Shown: positions 6,973 to 16,010 of the stretch, piece by piece
Layout: every line of letters starts with the position of its first letter
How positions within the stretch are numbered: position 1 is the stretch's first letter
Assembly: GCA_020629375.1 (NCBI GenBank)
Contig: JAHDDK010000016.1
Coordinates: 1 to 64,000 of the forward strand
Reading direction: 5' to 3'
DNA from: Acidimicrobiales bacterium
GTDB lineage: Bacteria > Actinomycetota > Acidimicrobiia > Acidimicrobiales > SHLQ01
Length of the DNA: 64,000 nucleotides
The notes under the pieces: generated by a model
Told to the model about the DNA's origin: nothing
Database searches by the model: none
The model's input: the letters and a program-made list of their open reading frames with translations, nothing else
Made by a program: the position numbers and the translations under genes

Positions 6973-9357
6973 GTGATCGCAGAGGTTCTCGCGGGCAAGC
7001 GCATCGCCGTGACCGGTTCGACCGGATTCTTGGGCACCGCTCTCATTGAGCGCTTGGTCCGAAGCGTCCCCGAATGCGAGCTCGTGCTGCTCGTCCGGCC
7101 AGGCCGTCGCGGAGCGCAAGCGCGCGTCACGCGCGACGTGTTGAAGAACGACGCATTTGATCGACTTCGTGAAGAGATGGGCAAGGCCGACTTCGACGCC
7201 ATGGCCGCCGAGCGCGTAACCGCCGTCGCTGGCGACGTCGGCACCGACGGGCTCGGGCTGTCGGGCGACGACCTCGACCTATTCCTCTCGGCAGACATCA
7301 TCATTCACTCCGCAGCCACCGTGTCGTTCGACTCGCCGCTCGACACGGCGGTCGAGGTCAACCTGCTCGGCCCGCAACGCATCGCAAACCTGTGCAACGA
7401 ACACGGCGTGAGCCCGCACATCGTTGCGGTGTCCACGTGTTATGTCGCCGGCAGTCGACGAGGTTCAGCACCCGAGCAACTCCCGGATGAGAGTCCGTAC
7501 TTCGTGGCTGTCGACTGGCGGCGAGAAGTCGAGGCCGCGCGTCGATCACGCCTCGACGAGGAGAACGCCAGCCGTCAGCCCGGACAGCTCGAACAGTTCC
7601 GCTCCGAGGCCCGCCGCGAACTTGGCGCCGTCGGCACACCTGCGCTCGCGGCCAAGACCGAGTCGCTGCGCCAGGCTTGGGTGACGGACCAGATGGTCGC
7701 CAACGGCCGGGCTCGTGCGTCGTCGCTCGGGTTTCCCGATGCGTATGCCTACACGAAGGCGTTGGGCGAGCTCGCGCTCGTCGAAACCCGCGGCGACCTT
7801 CCCGTGTCGATCGTGCGCCCATCGATCATCGAGTCCGCCTGGACCGAGCCGCGGCCCGGGTGGATCCGCGGGTTCCGAATGGCCGAACCCGTCATCATCT
7901 CGTACGCCCGTGGACTCCTCTCGGAGTTCCCCGGGGTACCGGAGGGTGTCGTCGACGTCATCCCTGTCGACATGGTCGTCGCCGCGATCGTGGCCGTGGC
8001 GGCCCGCGGCCCCAAAGAAGGCGGCCCGGACGTCACCCAAGTCGCCTCCGGTACGGCAAATCCGCTTCGGTACAAGAACCTCGTCGACTATGCCGAAGAG
8101 TTCTTCACCGCCAACCCGATCTACGACGAGCTCGGCCAGCCGATCGCCGTCGCCGCCTGGCGCTTCCCGGGCCGTGGCCGAGTCGAAGGCCAGCTCGCAC
8201 GTGCACGCTCGTCGCTGGAACGGGCAGATGCCGTGCTCGAGAAGCTGCCGTTGCGCGGCCGCGCCGCCGAAGCCGCGATGCGACTGCAGTCGCGCAAGGA
8301 GCTCCTCGACCAGGCGTTCGGCTATGTCGAGCTGTACGGCGCATACGCGGAGTGCGAGGCCCTGTACGGGCTCGAAAACCTGCTCGGCATGTGGGACGAG
8401 TTGTCTCCGGAGGACCAGGAGGCGTTCGGTTTCGATCCCCGGGCGATCGACTGGAAGCACTATGTGCAGGGCATCCATTTGCCGTCGGTCGTCCGTCAGG
8501 CGCGAGCCAAGACGACTCCGGGCAAGAAGGTCGGCCCGTCGCGTGCGACCCGGCTCCGCGGCCAGGTCCTTGCACCCGAACGGCACATGGCCGCCTTCGA
8601 CCTCGAGAACACGCTGATCGCCTCGAACGTGGTCACGAGCTACGCCTGGCTTGCGACGCGCCGCCTTCCACCAGGAGAAAGGGCTCTGTTCGCCGCAAAG
8701 GCGCTGGCCCAGGGCCCGGGATGGTTGGCCCTAGACCGCAAGGACCGAAGCGACTTCCTCCGCAGCTTCTACCGGAACTACCGAGGTGCACCGGTCGACC
8801 AGATCGAGACCGATGCCGTCGAGCTGCTGTCGGACTACCTGCTCTCGAAGGCCTTCCCCGCAGCGATTCGTCGGGTCCGGGCGCATCGGGCGGCTGGGCA
8901 TCGCACCGTGCTGATCACTGGTGCACTCGACTTTGTCGTCGAACCCCTCGCTCCCCTCTTCGACCATGTCATCTCCGCAGAGATGGGCCGGGTCAACGGA
9001 CGGTTGACCGGCGGAATGACCGCAGTGCCGCCGACGGCGGAGAATCGCTTCCAGGCTCTCGTCGACTACGCGGACGCCAATGACATCGACCTTCGCGAAT
9101 CGGTTGCCTACGCCGATTCGAGCTCGGATCTCCCGATGCTCGAAGCGGTGGGCTTTCCCGTTGCCGTGAACCCCGAAACCAAACTCGCTGCGATCGCCCG
9201 CAAGCGCGGCTGGCTCGTCGAGCATTTCGACAAGCAGTCCGGCGCTCCCGGACGTCCACTGCCCATCGCCCCTCGCACCGGGGCGCGTTCCGAACCGATG
9301 CTGTCTCGCGCACTGAACCGTGCGCCCGGCCGCGCTCCCGAGAAGACCCGACGGTGA
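6973..9357 (+). CDS. fatty acyl-CoA reductase (SDR) fused to HAD-IB phosphatase
   Basis: About 794 residues. The N-terminal half is an extended SDR of the NAD-binding-4/fatty acyl-CoA reductase type: Rossmann motif VTGSTGFLG near residue 12, HSAATVSFD, and the catalytic YAYTK near 259. The C-terminal part from about residue 537 is a HAD-IB hydrolase with FDLENTL (motif I), LITGALDF and a late YADSSSDLPML (motif IV). The reductase would make a fatty aldehyde or alcohol from acyl-CoA; the HAD half suggests removal of a phosphate from a lipid intermediate. The start is uncertain: in-frame GTG codons at 6952, 6955 and 6973, and TTG at 6934. The next gene starts 4 bp after its stop. Confidence 0.85.
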   Translation: MIAEVLAGKRIAVTGSTGFLGTALIERLVRSVPECELVLLVRPGRRGAQARVTRDVLKNDAFDRLREEMGKADFDAMAAERVTAVAGDVGTDGLGLSGDDLDLFLSADIIIHSAATVSFDSPLDTAVEVNLLGPQRIANLCNEHGVSPHIVAVSTCYVAGSRRGSAPEQLPDESPYFVAVDWRREVEAARRSRLDEENASRQPGQLEQFRSEARRELGAVGTPALAAKTESLRQAWVTDQMVANGRARASSLGFPDAYAYTKALGELALVETRGDLPVSIVRPSIIESAWTEPRPGWIRGFRMAEPVIISYARGLLSEFPGVPEGVVDVIPVDMVVAAIVAVAARGPKEGGPDVTQVASGTANPLRYKNLVDYAEEFFTANPIYDELGQPIAVAAWRFPGRGRVEGQLARARSSLERADAVLEKLPLRGRAAEAAMRLQSRKELLDQAFGYVELYGAYAECEALYGLENLLGMWDELSPEDQEAFGFDPRAIDWKHYVQGIHLPSVVRQARAKTTPGKKVGPSRATRLRGQVLAPERHMAAFDLENTLIASNVVTSYAWLATRRLPPGERALFAAKALAQGPGWLALDRKDRSDFLRSFYRNYRGAPVDQIETDAVELLSDYLLSKAFPAAIRRVRAHRAAGHRTVLITGALDFVVEPLAPLFDHVISAEMGRVNGRLTGGMTAVPPTAENRFQALVDYADANDIDLRESVAYADSSSDLPMLEAVGFPVAVNPETKLAAIARKRGWLVEHFDKQSGAPGRPLPIAPRTGARSEPMLSRALNRAPGRAPEKTRR

Positions 9358-9361
9358 TTCT

Positions 9362-10969
9362 GTGAGTCCACGCAAAGCCCCTCGCCCCGGCCTCGTCCTC
9401 GACGTCGATGCGTCGACCCCGCCGATCCTGTTTCATCACGGTGAAGGCTTCCGGATGGAGAAGCTTCCACCCGGACGGTCCCGCGTGATCTATCCGGCCG
9501 AACCGCTGCGCGGCCTCGAAGATCCCGACGGTGCGATTCGCGACGCCCTCGAGAATCCGATCGAGTCCGAACCGCTCCGGGCGCTCCTGTTCAAAGGCAT
9601 GAAGCTGACAATCGCCTTCGACGACATCAGCCTGCCCCTCCCCCCAATGCGGCGCCCCGACGTCCGCCAGCGCATCATCGAAGCGGTACTCGACATCGCG
9701 GCCGAAGTCGGCGTCGACGATGTCCACATCATCGCGGCACTTGCGTTGCACCGTCGCATGACCGAAGACGAGCTGCGCCATGCGGTCGGCGACCGTGTCT
9801 ACGACGCGTTCTCGCCGTCGGGACGCCTCTACAACCACGACGCCGAGGATCCCGAGGGGATGACGCATCTCGGCACCACCAACCACGGCGAAGAGGTGCA
9901 GCTGTCGACCCGGGCTGTCGAGAGCGATCTGACGGTGTACGTCAACATCAACCTCGTGTCGATGGACGGCGGCCACAAGAGCACGGCCACGGGGTTGTCT
10001 GGCTATGTCGGGCTGCGCCACCACCACAATGTGGCGACGATGCGGAACTCGAAGTCGTTCATGGATCCCGAGAACTCCGAGCTACACACGAAGAACTGGC
10101 GCCAGGGCGACGTGATCCGCAACGCGGGGATCAAGATCTTCCAGATCGAGACGACGATCAACAACAACACGTTCGGCGAGACCGGTCCGTTGTCGATGCT
10201 CCAGAAGCGTGAGTGGGAGTGGACGAGCCGGGATCGCATGCAGTTCCTGGCGATGCAGGGCGGCATGCGGTACCTCACGTGCTCGGCGAAGCGCCGAATC
10301 TTCCACGGCTGGCAAGCGCCCTACGAGCTCACGTCTGTCCAGGCCGGCGAGATCGAAGCCGTCCACAAAGTGACGACGGAGAACACCTACGCCCAGCATC
10401 TCGTGCCCGTCGAAGGCCAGACCGACATCCTCACGATGGGGCTCCCGTACATCAGCCCGTACAACGTGAACTCGGTGATGAATCCGATCCTCGTGATGGT
10501 CCTCGGGCTCGGCTATTTCTTCAATCTCTACCGGGGCAAGCCGCTCGTTCGTGAGGGCGGTGTCGTGATCATGAGTCACCCCACCCAGTGGGACTTTCAC
10601 CCCGTGCACCACCCGAGCTACATCGACTTCTTCGAACAAGTCCTTGCGGAGACCACCGACCCAATCGAGATCGAGAAGAAGTACGAGAAGCAGTACGCCG
10701 AAGACGAGTGGTACAAGCACTTGTACCGGACGAGCTACGCCTACCACGGCGTACACCCCTTCTACATGTGGTACTGGGGCAGCCACGGCATGGAACACGT
10801 GGGGCAAGTCATCATCGTCGGCGGCGACCCGAAGGCCGTACGCCGACTCGGGTTCCGCCCGGCATCGACCATGCAGGACGCGCTGGAAATGGCCGGTGAC
10901 ACCGTCGGTCCACAGCCGACGATCACGCACTTCCACAACCCGCCGATGCTGATGGCGGACGTGACGTGA
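9362..10969 (+). CDS. LarA-like (lactate racemase N-domain, DUF2088) protein
   Basis: A 535-residue protein from GTG 9362. It carries features of the nickel-pincer LarA family: a His-bearing segment ALHRRMTEDELRHAVG like the LarA GTHR..T.EE motif, NHDAEDPEG like the second His region, and GGHKSTATG like the lysine region that holds the cofactor. It is longer than LarA (about 425). No larB, larC or larE cofactor genes are in the window. It lies between the acyl-CoA reductase and an acyltransferase and overlaps the latter by 4 bp (GTGA), so it probably acts on a hydroxy or keto intermediate of the same pathway. The substrate is unknown. Confidence 0.75.
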   Translation: MSPRKAPRPGLVLDVDASTPPILFHHGEGFRMEKLPPGRSRVIYPAEPLRGLEDPDGAIRDALENPIESEPLRALLFKGMKLTIAFDDISLPLPPMRRPDVRQRIIEAVLDIAAEVGVDDVHIIAALALHRRMTEDELRHAVGDRVYDAFSPSGRLYNHDAEDPEGMTHLGTTNHGEEVQLSTRAVESDLTVYVNINLVSMDGGHKSTATGLSGYVGLRHHHNVATMRNSKSFMDPENSELHTKNWRQGDVIRNAGIKIFQIETTINNNTFGETGPLSMLQKREWEWTSRDRMQFLAMQGGMRYLTCSAKRRIFHGWQAPYELTSVQAGEIEAVHKVTTENTYAQHLVPVEGQTDILTMGLPYISPYNVNSVMNPILVMVLGLGYFFNLYRGKPLVREGGVVIMSHPTQWDFHPVHHPSYIDFFEQVLAETTDPIEIEKKYEKQYAEDEWYKHLYRTSYAYHGVHPFYMWYWGSHGMEHVGQVIIVGGDPKAVRRLGFRPASTMQDALEMAGDTVGPQPTITHFHNPPMLMADVT

Positions 10970-12045
10970 CCGACACCTCTCATCGCGCCGATGGCCCGTC
11001 TCGTGCGGCGGGCTTCGGCGACTCCGCCCGTACGGTCTTCGGCGGACGACCCGGCGATGGCCGAGCCACGCCCGACGAACGCATGCGTGCCGCACGTGAG
11101 CGCGTCGCCCGCCGTCTCGCCGGGACCGACATCCCCGCGGTCGGCCGGCTGCGACGTCCGTTGCAGGGTCTGCCGTTCCCGTACACGGCACCGACCGTGC
11201 CCCAGAGCGTCGAGATTCCGGACAGGGACCGCTGCACCGGGACGAACTTCCCGACGGACTGGGCGCGAACCGAGCCCGCTCGCCGCACTCGAGCCGTCCT
11301 CATGGAGACGATGGTTCGGCCAGTCATGGCCGGTTTGGCTCAACCGACTCGCCAAGGACTCGACCGGCTCGACGGCCTCGACGGTCCGGCGATCTTCGCC
11401 GCCAACCACCACAGCCACGTCGATACGCCGCTGCTCCTCTCCGCCCTGCCCACTCCCTGGAGGCACCGCGCCGTCGTTGGTGCCGCGGCCGACTACTTCT
11501 TCGGAACACGGGTCACCGGTGCGCTCTCCGCACTTGTGATCGGCGCGATTCCCATCGACCGACGACGGGTCTCTCGAGACTCCACCGACCTCGCACGCGA
11601 TCTCCTCGGAGAGGGATGGTCGATGGTCGTGTTCCCCGAGGGCGGTCGCAGCCCCGACGGTTGGGGGCAGCCATTCCGTGGCGGCGCCGCCTTCATTGCG
11701 AAGAAGTCCGGACGTCCTGTGGTGCCAGTACACATCGAGGGAACCGGTCGGATCCTTCGCAAGGGCAGGAGCCGGCCGACTCCGTCACGGACGACGATCA
11801 CATTCGGCGAGCCCCTGTGGGCGACCGACGATGAAGACGCTCGACGCTTCAACGAGCGGATCGAACGGCGTGTTGCCGAGCTCGCCGACGAGGCGATGAC
11901 CAACTGGTACGACGCCCGCACGCGTGCTCACGCCGAAGAGACACCCCCGCTGACCGGCCCGGTCACCGCATCGTGGCGACGCGTCTGGGAACTCGACGCA
12001 GACCGTCCCCGTCGACGTGGCCGTCGGCGCAGCTGGCCCCGCTAG
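10966..12045 (+). CDS. PlsC-type lysophospholipid acyltransferase
   Basis: A 359-residue protein starting at a GTG that overlaps the previous stop. The acyltransferase domain occupies roughly residues 110-310: the catalytic HX4D motif in NHHSHVDTP, then FPEGGRSPDGW and VPVHIEGTG. An N-terminal 100-residue extension and a basic C-terminus flank it, and there is no clear membrane segment. It transfers an acyl chain onto a glycerol-phosphate or similar acceptor. As the third gene of the reductase/LarA-like operon it points to assembly of an unusual membrane or storage lipid. Confidence 0.88.
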   Translation: MTDTSHRADGPSRAAGFGDSARTVFGGRPGDGRATPDERMRAARERVARRLAGTDIPAVGRLRRPLQGLPFPYTAPTVPQSVEIPDRDRCTGTNFPTDWARTEPARRTRAVLMETMVRPVMAGLAQPTRQGLDRLDGLDGPAIFAANHHSHVDTPLLLSALPTPWRHRAVVGAAADYFFGTRVTGALSALVIGAIPIDRRRVSRDSTDLARDLLGEGWSMVVFPEGGRSPDGWGQPFRGGAAFIAKKSGRPVVPVHIEGTGRILRKGRSRPTPSRTTITFGEPLWATDDEDARRFNERIERRVAELADEAMTNWYDARTRAHAEETPPLTGPVTASWRRVWELDADRPRRRGRRRSWPR

Positions 12046-12125
12046 CTCTGCGGGTTCACATTCCCAGCTTGGCGATCGGAGAGCCCCATCGGGAAGGCAC
12101 CCACTGACCCCTCCGAGCTCGCGCA

Positions 12126-12677
12126 CTAGATGCAGGCGGCCGTGGCGGCTGCTTCGAGGGGATTGGCACCGAAGCCGAAGCGTTCGTCGTCGAAGAGCCA
12201 CGTGCCATCCGTGTCGACGAGACGCTCGACGATGCATCGAGCCGTTATTTCGTCTCGGCCCAGCGCCCGGAGGGCATCGACCGCTGCGTCGATCACATCG
12301 TCGGCAACCGGCTCCTGTCCAACGCCTCCGACGGCGGTCTCGATCACGCCGGCCACGTCGGTGTCGACGCTCGACGGCGCGACGATCACATCGTCTGGCA
12401 CGTCCCCGAACCCGCCATCCACTTCGAGCGCTTCGGTGGACTGGCAACGAAGCCGCGCCGATTGCAACGCCGTGATCTGCCGATCATCCAGTTCGAATCG
12501 GGGGTCGACCGCATCGAGCTCTTCGGCAAGCACGAGCGTGTCGGCGACACAGGTCGCCTCGGCGGCGCTCATTCCCTCGAGCTGGAGGATCGCAATCGCG
12601 TCGTCTCGTGGGAGCGCAGGCGCGCCGCATGCGCCGAAAATCAAAATCGCAACCACGATGGCGCAACGCTCCCACAT
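12126..12677 (-). CDS. hypothetical lipoprotein
   Basis: A 183-residue protein with a short signal sequence and lipobox (ILIFGACG, Cys17). The mature part has two similar segments with a conserved pattern (EGMSAAEATCVADTLV near 34 and RDEITARCIVERLVD near 140), suggesting an internal duplication of a small helical, Cys-bearing module. No known family is recognised. It is probably anchored on the outer face of the membrane. It is convergent with the lipid operon and divergent from aconitase. Confidence 0.72.
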   Translation of the reverse strand: MWERCAIVVAILIFGACGAPALPRDDAIAILQLEGMSAAEATCVADTLVLAEELDAVDPRFELDDRQITALQSARLRCQSTEALEVDGGFGDVPDDVIVAPSSVDTDVAGVIETAVGGVGQEPVADDVIDAAVDALRALGRDEITARCIVERLVDTDGTWLFDDERFGFGANPLEAAATAACI

Positions 12678-12845
12678 GGCCTCTTCGTCGGTTCTCTAGT
12701 ACGCCGAATGAGGCGCTTCGCCACATCGCGTCGATGCAGATCGAGTTGTGAACGTCATCACGATTCCAGATGTGGGCCATCAGCGACCGATATCCTCGGC
12801 TGCGGTCGTGCCCACGACGACCGTTGATACCGAGGAGCTGCTTTC

Positions 12846-15047
12846 ATGGCCGTGTTCGCCAACACCCCGATCGAACTCATCAACGAGGTCTATTCGACCC
12901 TCGACGAACGACTCGCCATCGGGCGCGAACGACTCGGCCGGGCGCTGACCCTGACCGAGAAGATCCTCATCAATCACCTCGATGATCCGGCGACAGGCGG
13001 CATGGATCGAGGCGTGAGCTATACCGATCTACGTCCCGATCGTGTCGCGATGCAGGACGCCACCGCGCAGATGGCATGGCTCCAGTTCATGACCGCCGGC
13101 CTCGACAAGACGGCCGTGCCGACGACCACTCACTGCGACCACCTCATCCAGGCTCGCGTCGACGGAAAGACTGACCTGCTCGCAGCGGTCGACACCAACA
13201 AGGAGGTTTACGACTTCCTTGAGTCCGTGAGTGCGAAGTTTGGCGGCGGGTTCTGGGCCCCGGGCTCGGGCATCATTCACCAGGTCGTGCTCGAGAACTA
13301 CGCCTTTCCGGGCGGCATGATGCTGGGCACCGACAGCCATACGCCCAACGCCGGCGGACTCGGCATGATCGCCGTCGGTGTCGGTGGCGCGGACGCCGTC
13401 GACGTCATGACCGGTTTCGCCTGGAACGTGCGCTGGCCCAAGGCCGGTTGGGCTGCCCCGAAGGACGTCATTCTCAAGGTCGCCGAAATCCTCACCGTGA
13501 AGGGCGGTACCGGAGCCATCGTCGAGTACTTCGGCCCCGGTGCCGAGAGCCTGTCCGCAACAGGCAAGGCGACAATCTGCAACATGGGCGCCGAGATCGG
13601 CGCGACCACCTCGATCTTCGCTTACGACGACGCCACGAGCCGCTATCTCAAGGCCACAGGCCGCGAGGAGATCGACGACGCCGCACGTGCGGTTGCTCAT
13701 CACCTGCGGGCAGACGACGAGGTCTACGCCAACCCCGGCGAGTATTTCGACCAGCTGATCGAGATCGATCTCAACACGCTCGAGCCGCTGATCAATGGCC
13801 CGCACACTCCCGACCTCGCCCGCCCGCTCTCCGAGCTCGGCGCGGAGGCTCAAGAGAACAGCTGGCCGGTCGACATTTCGGCCGCCCTAGTCGGTTCGTG
13901 CACGAACTCGTCGTACGAAGACATCAGCCGTGCGGCCTCGATCGCGCGAGACGCCGCCTCCAAGGGTCTGAAGGCGAAGGTTCCGTTCATGGTGACGCCG
14001 GGGTCTGAGGCGACGATGCGCACGATCCAGCGTGACGGGTTCCTCCAAGACCTCGAAGCGATCGGTGGCGTCGTGCTCGCCAACGCGTGTGGCCCCTGCA
14101 TCGGACAGTGGAAGCGCGACGACCGAGAGGGCGTTGAGGGCACGGCCAACAGCATCGTGACCAGCTACAACCGCAACTTCCCGAAGCGCAACGACGGCGA
14201 CGGCGCCACCCTCGCCTTCGTGACGTCCCCCGAAACCGTTGTTGCGTTGGCCTTGGCGGGCACGCTCGACTTCGATCCAAAGACCGACACGCTCACGAAC
14301 GACGCCGGTGAGCAGGTATCGCTCAACGTCAGCGACCCGATCGAGTTGCCGTCAGGCGGGTTCGAAGACGGAACCTCGATGTTCATCGCACCGCCCGACG
14401 ACGGCTCCGACATCGACGTCGTCGTCTCCCCAACCTCAGACCGTCTGCAGCTCCTGACACCGTTCGAGGCCTGGGACGGGAACGACTACCTCGAGCTTCC
14501 GATCCTCGGAAAGGGCATGGGCAAGGTCACGACCGACCACATCTCCATGGCCGGCCCGTGGCTCAAGTATCGGGGACACCTCGAGTCCGAGCTCGCCCTC
14601 GACCCGAGCGACGGACAGACCAAGTCGTACCCGGCAATCGCCAAGAGCCTGCACGAGCAGGGCATCAATTGGGTGTTCATCGGCGAAGACAACGTTGGCG
14701 AAGGATCGAGTCGCGAACACGCCGCCATGGAGCCCCGTTTCCGTGGCTGCCTCGCCGTGTTCGCCAAGTCGTTCGCCCGTATTCACGAGACGAACCTGAA
14801 GAAGCAGGGCGTGCTCGCACTCACCTTCGCCGACAGCGACTTCTGGCTGGCGATCGAAGAGGGCGACACGATCTCGATCACCGGTCTCGCCGACCTTGCG
14901 CCGAACACGCCGGTCGACTGCGTGCTGCACAAGGCCGACGGCGAAGCGATCGAGTTCCAGTGCAACCACACCTTCTCCGAAGACCAGCTCGAGTGGTTCG
15001 AGGCTGGCAGTGCACTCAACGTGATTCGCAAGCAGACGGCAGGCTGA
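12846..15047 (+). CDS. acn: aconitate hydratase (mitochondrial type)
   Basis: Interconverts citrate and isocitrate in the TCA cycle. At 733 residues it is shorter than the AcnA/IRP type (about 890) and matches the mitochondrial-type aconitase. The [4Fe-4S] ligands are visible as GSCTNSSYED (Cys near 352) and NACGPCIGQW (two Cys near 418-421); GTDSHTPNAGG and the swivel-domain GEGSSREHAAMEPR are intact. GAGGAG eight bases before the ATG is a good ribosome site. A LysR regulator follows after 7 bp. Confidence 0.96.
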   Translation: MAVFANTPIELINEVYSTLDERLAIGRERLGRALTLTEKILINHLDDPATGGMDRGVSYTDLRPDRVAMQDATAQMAWLQFMTAGLDKTAVPTTTHCDHLIQARVDGKTDLLAAVDTNKEVYDFLESVSAKFGGGFWAPGSGIIHQVVLENYAFPGGMMLGTDSHTPNAGGLGMIAVGVGGADAVDVMTGFAWNVRWPKAGWAAPKDVILKVAEILTVKGGTGAIVEYFGPGAESLSATGKATICNMGAEIGATTSIFAYDDATSRYLKATGREEIDDAARAVAHHLRADDEVYANPGEYFDQLIEIDLNTLEPLINGPHTPDLARPLSELGAEAQENSWPVDISAALVGSCTNSSYEDISRAASIARDAASKGLKAKVPFMVTPGSEATMRTIQRDGFLQDLEAIGGVVLANACGPCIGQWKRDDREGVEGTANSIVTSYNRNFPKRNDGDGATLAFVTSPETVVALALAGTLDFDPKTDTLTNDAGEQVSLNVSDPIELPSGGFEDGTSMFIAPPDDGSDIDVVVSPTSDRLQLLTPFEAWDGNDYLELPILGKGMGKVTTDHISMAGPWLKYRGHLESELALDPSDGQTKSYPAIAKSLHEQGINWVFIGEDNVGEGSSREHAAMEPRFRGCLAVFAKSFARIHETNLKKQGVLALTFADSDFWLAIEEGDTISITGLADLAPNTPVDCVLHKADGEAIEFQCNHTFSEDQLEWFEAGSALNVIRKQTAG

Positions 15048-15054
15048 CGCGCCC

Positions 15055-15993
15055 GTGGACCTTCGCCAGCTCAACGCGCTGATTGCGGTCTCGGAGCATC
15101 GAAGCTTCTCCGCTGCCGCCCGCGCGTTGCACACCGTTCAGAGCAACGTGTCGACGCACGTCGCCCGTCTCGAACGGGAGCTCGATGCGGTGCTCGTCGA
15201 TCGCCGGACGGGTGAGCTGACCCAAGAGGGCGAAGCGGTCGTGCTTCGTGCGCAGCGTGTACAGGCCGAGCTCCAGGCCATCCCCACCGACGTGTCGGCG
15301 CTCCGCGACGACATCCGCGGCATCGTCCGTTTCGGGATCATCGGGACAACCGGGCGCTGGTTGGTGCCCGCTCTGCTCACCGAACTGAAGGCGAGCTATC
15401 CGGGAGTCCATCTCGTCGTGGTCGACGCCACGACGACGGGCCTGTTGCCCCAACTCCAGAGCGGGCAGTTGACCATGGCGGTGCTCAACCTTCCGCTCCA
15501 CGAGCCCGAGCTCGCCTCGGTGTCGCTCTTCGACGAGGAACGCATCCTGATCGTGCCGAACCATCACCCGTTGGCCAGTCACGACCGGATCACGCTTGTC
15601 GAGCTTGCCGAACACGAGGTGGTGCTGCCGCCGCCCGGCACGCAGTTCCGCGCCGAGGTCGACGAAGCTGCCGCCGAACTGGACATCGTCCTCAAGCCCA
15701 AGGCCGAACTCGACGGCATGCGGCTGCTCGCATCCCTCGCCTTTCAGGGGTACGCGCCGGCGCTCGTACCGGCGACCGCAGCAGCGTCCGACACCGGGAC
15801 AGGATGGAAGGTCGTGCAGATCGACGGCATGACGCCGCGCAGCGTCGGGCTCGCGCATCGGCGCTGGACCACGTTGCCTGCACCTGCCCGCGCCGTCCAG
15901 CGAGCGATCGGTGAAGTCGTCGCGGCACGAGGCGCCGAGCAGACTGGCATCAACGTGACCGTTCGTCCGGGCGAGGACATCTCGGCCGGCTGA
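15055..15993 (+). CDS. LysR family transcriptional regulator
   Basis: A 312-residue protein. The winged HTH is residues 1-60 (MDLRQLNALIAVSEHRSFSA, then ALHTVQSNVSTHVARLE), followed by a periplasmic-binding-like effector domain from about 88. It is unusual in lying downstream of aconitase on the same strand rather than divergent from a target. The 7-bp gap suggests cotranscription. The effector and target genes cannot be told from the sequence. Confidence 0.9.
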   Translation: MDLRQLNALIAVSEHRSFSAAARALHTVQSNVSTHVARLERELDAVLVDRRTGELTQEGEAVVLRAQRVQAELQAIPTDVSALRDDIRGIVRFGIIGTTGRWLVPALLTELKASYPGVHLVVVDATTTGLLPQLQSGQLTMAVLNLPLHEPELASVSLFDEERILIVPNHHPLASHDRITLVELAEHEVVLPPPGTQFRAEVDEAAAELDIVLKPKAELDGMRLLASLAFQGYAPALVPATAAASDTGTGWKVVQIDGMTPRSVGLAHRRWTTLPAPARAVQRAIGEVVAARGAEQTGINVTVRPGEDISAG

Positions 15994-16010
15994 ACCTAGG
16001 CTGGCGTTCG

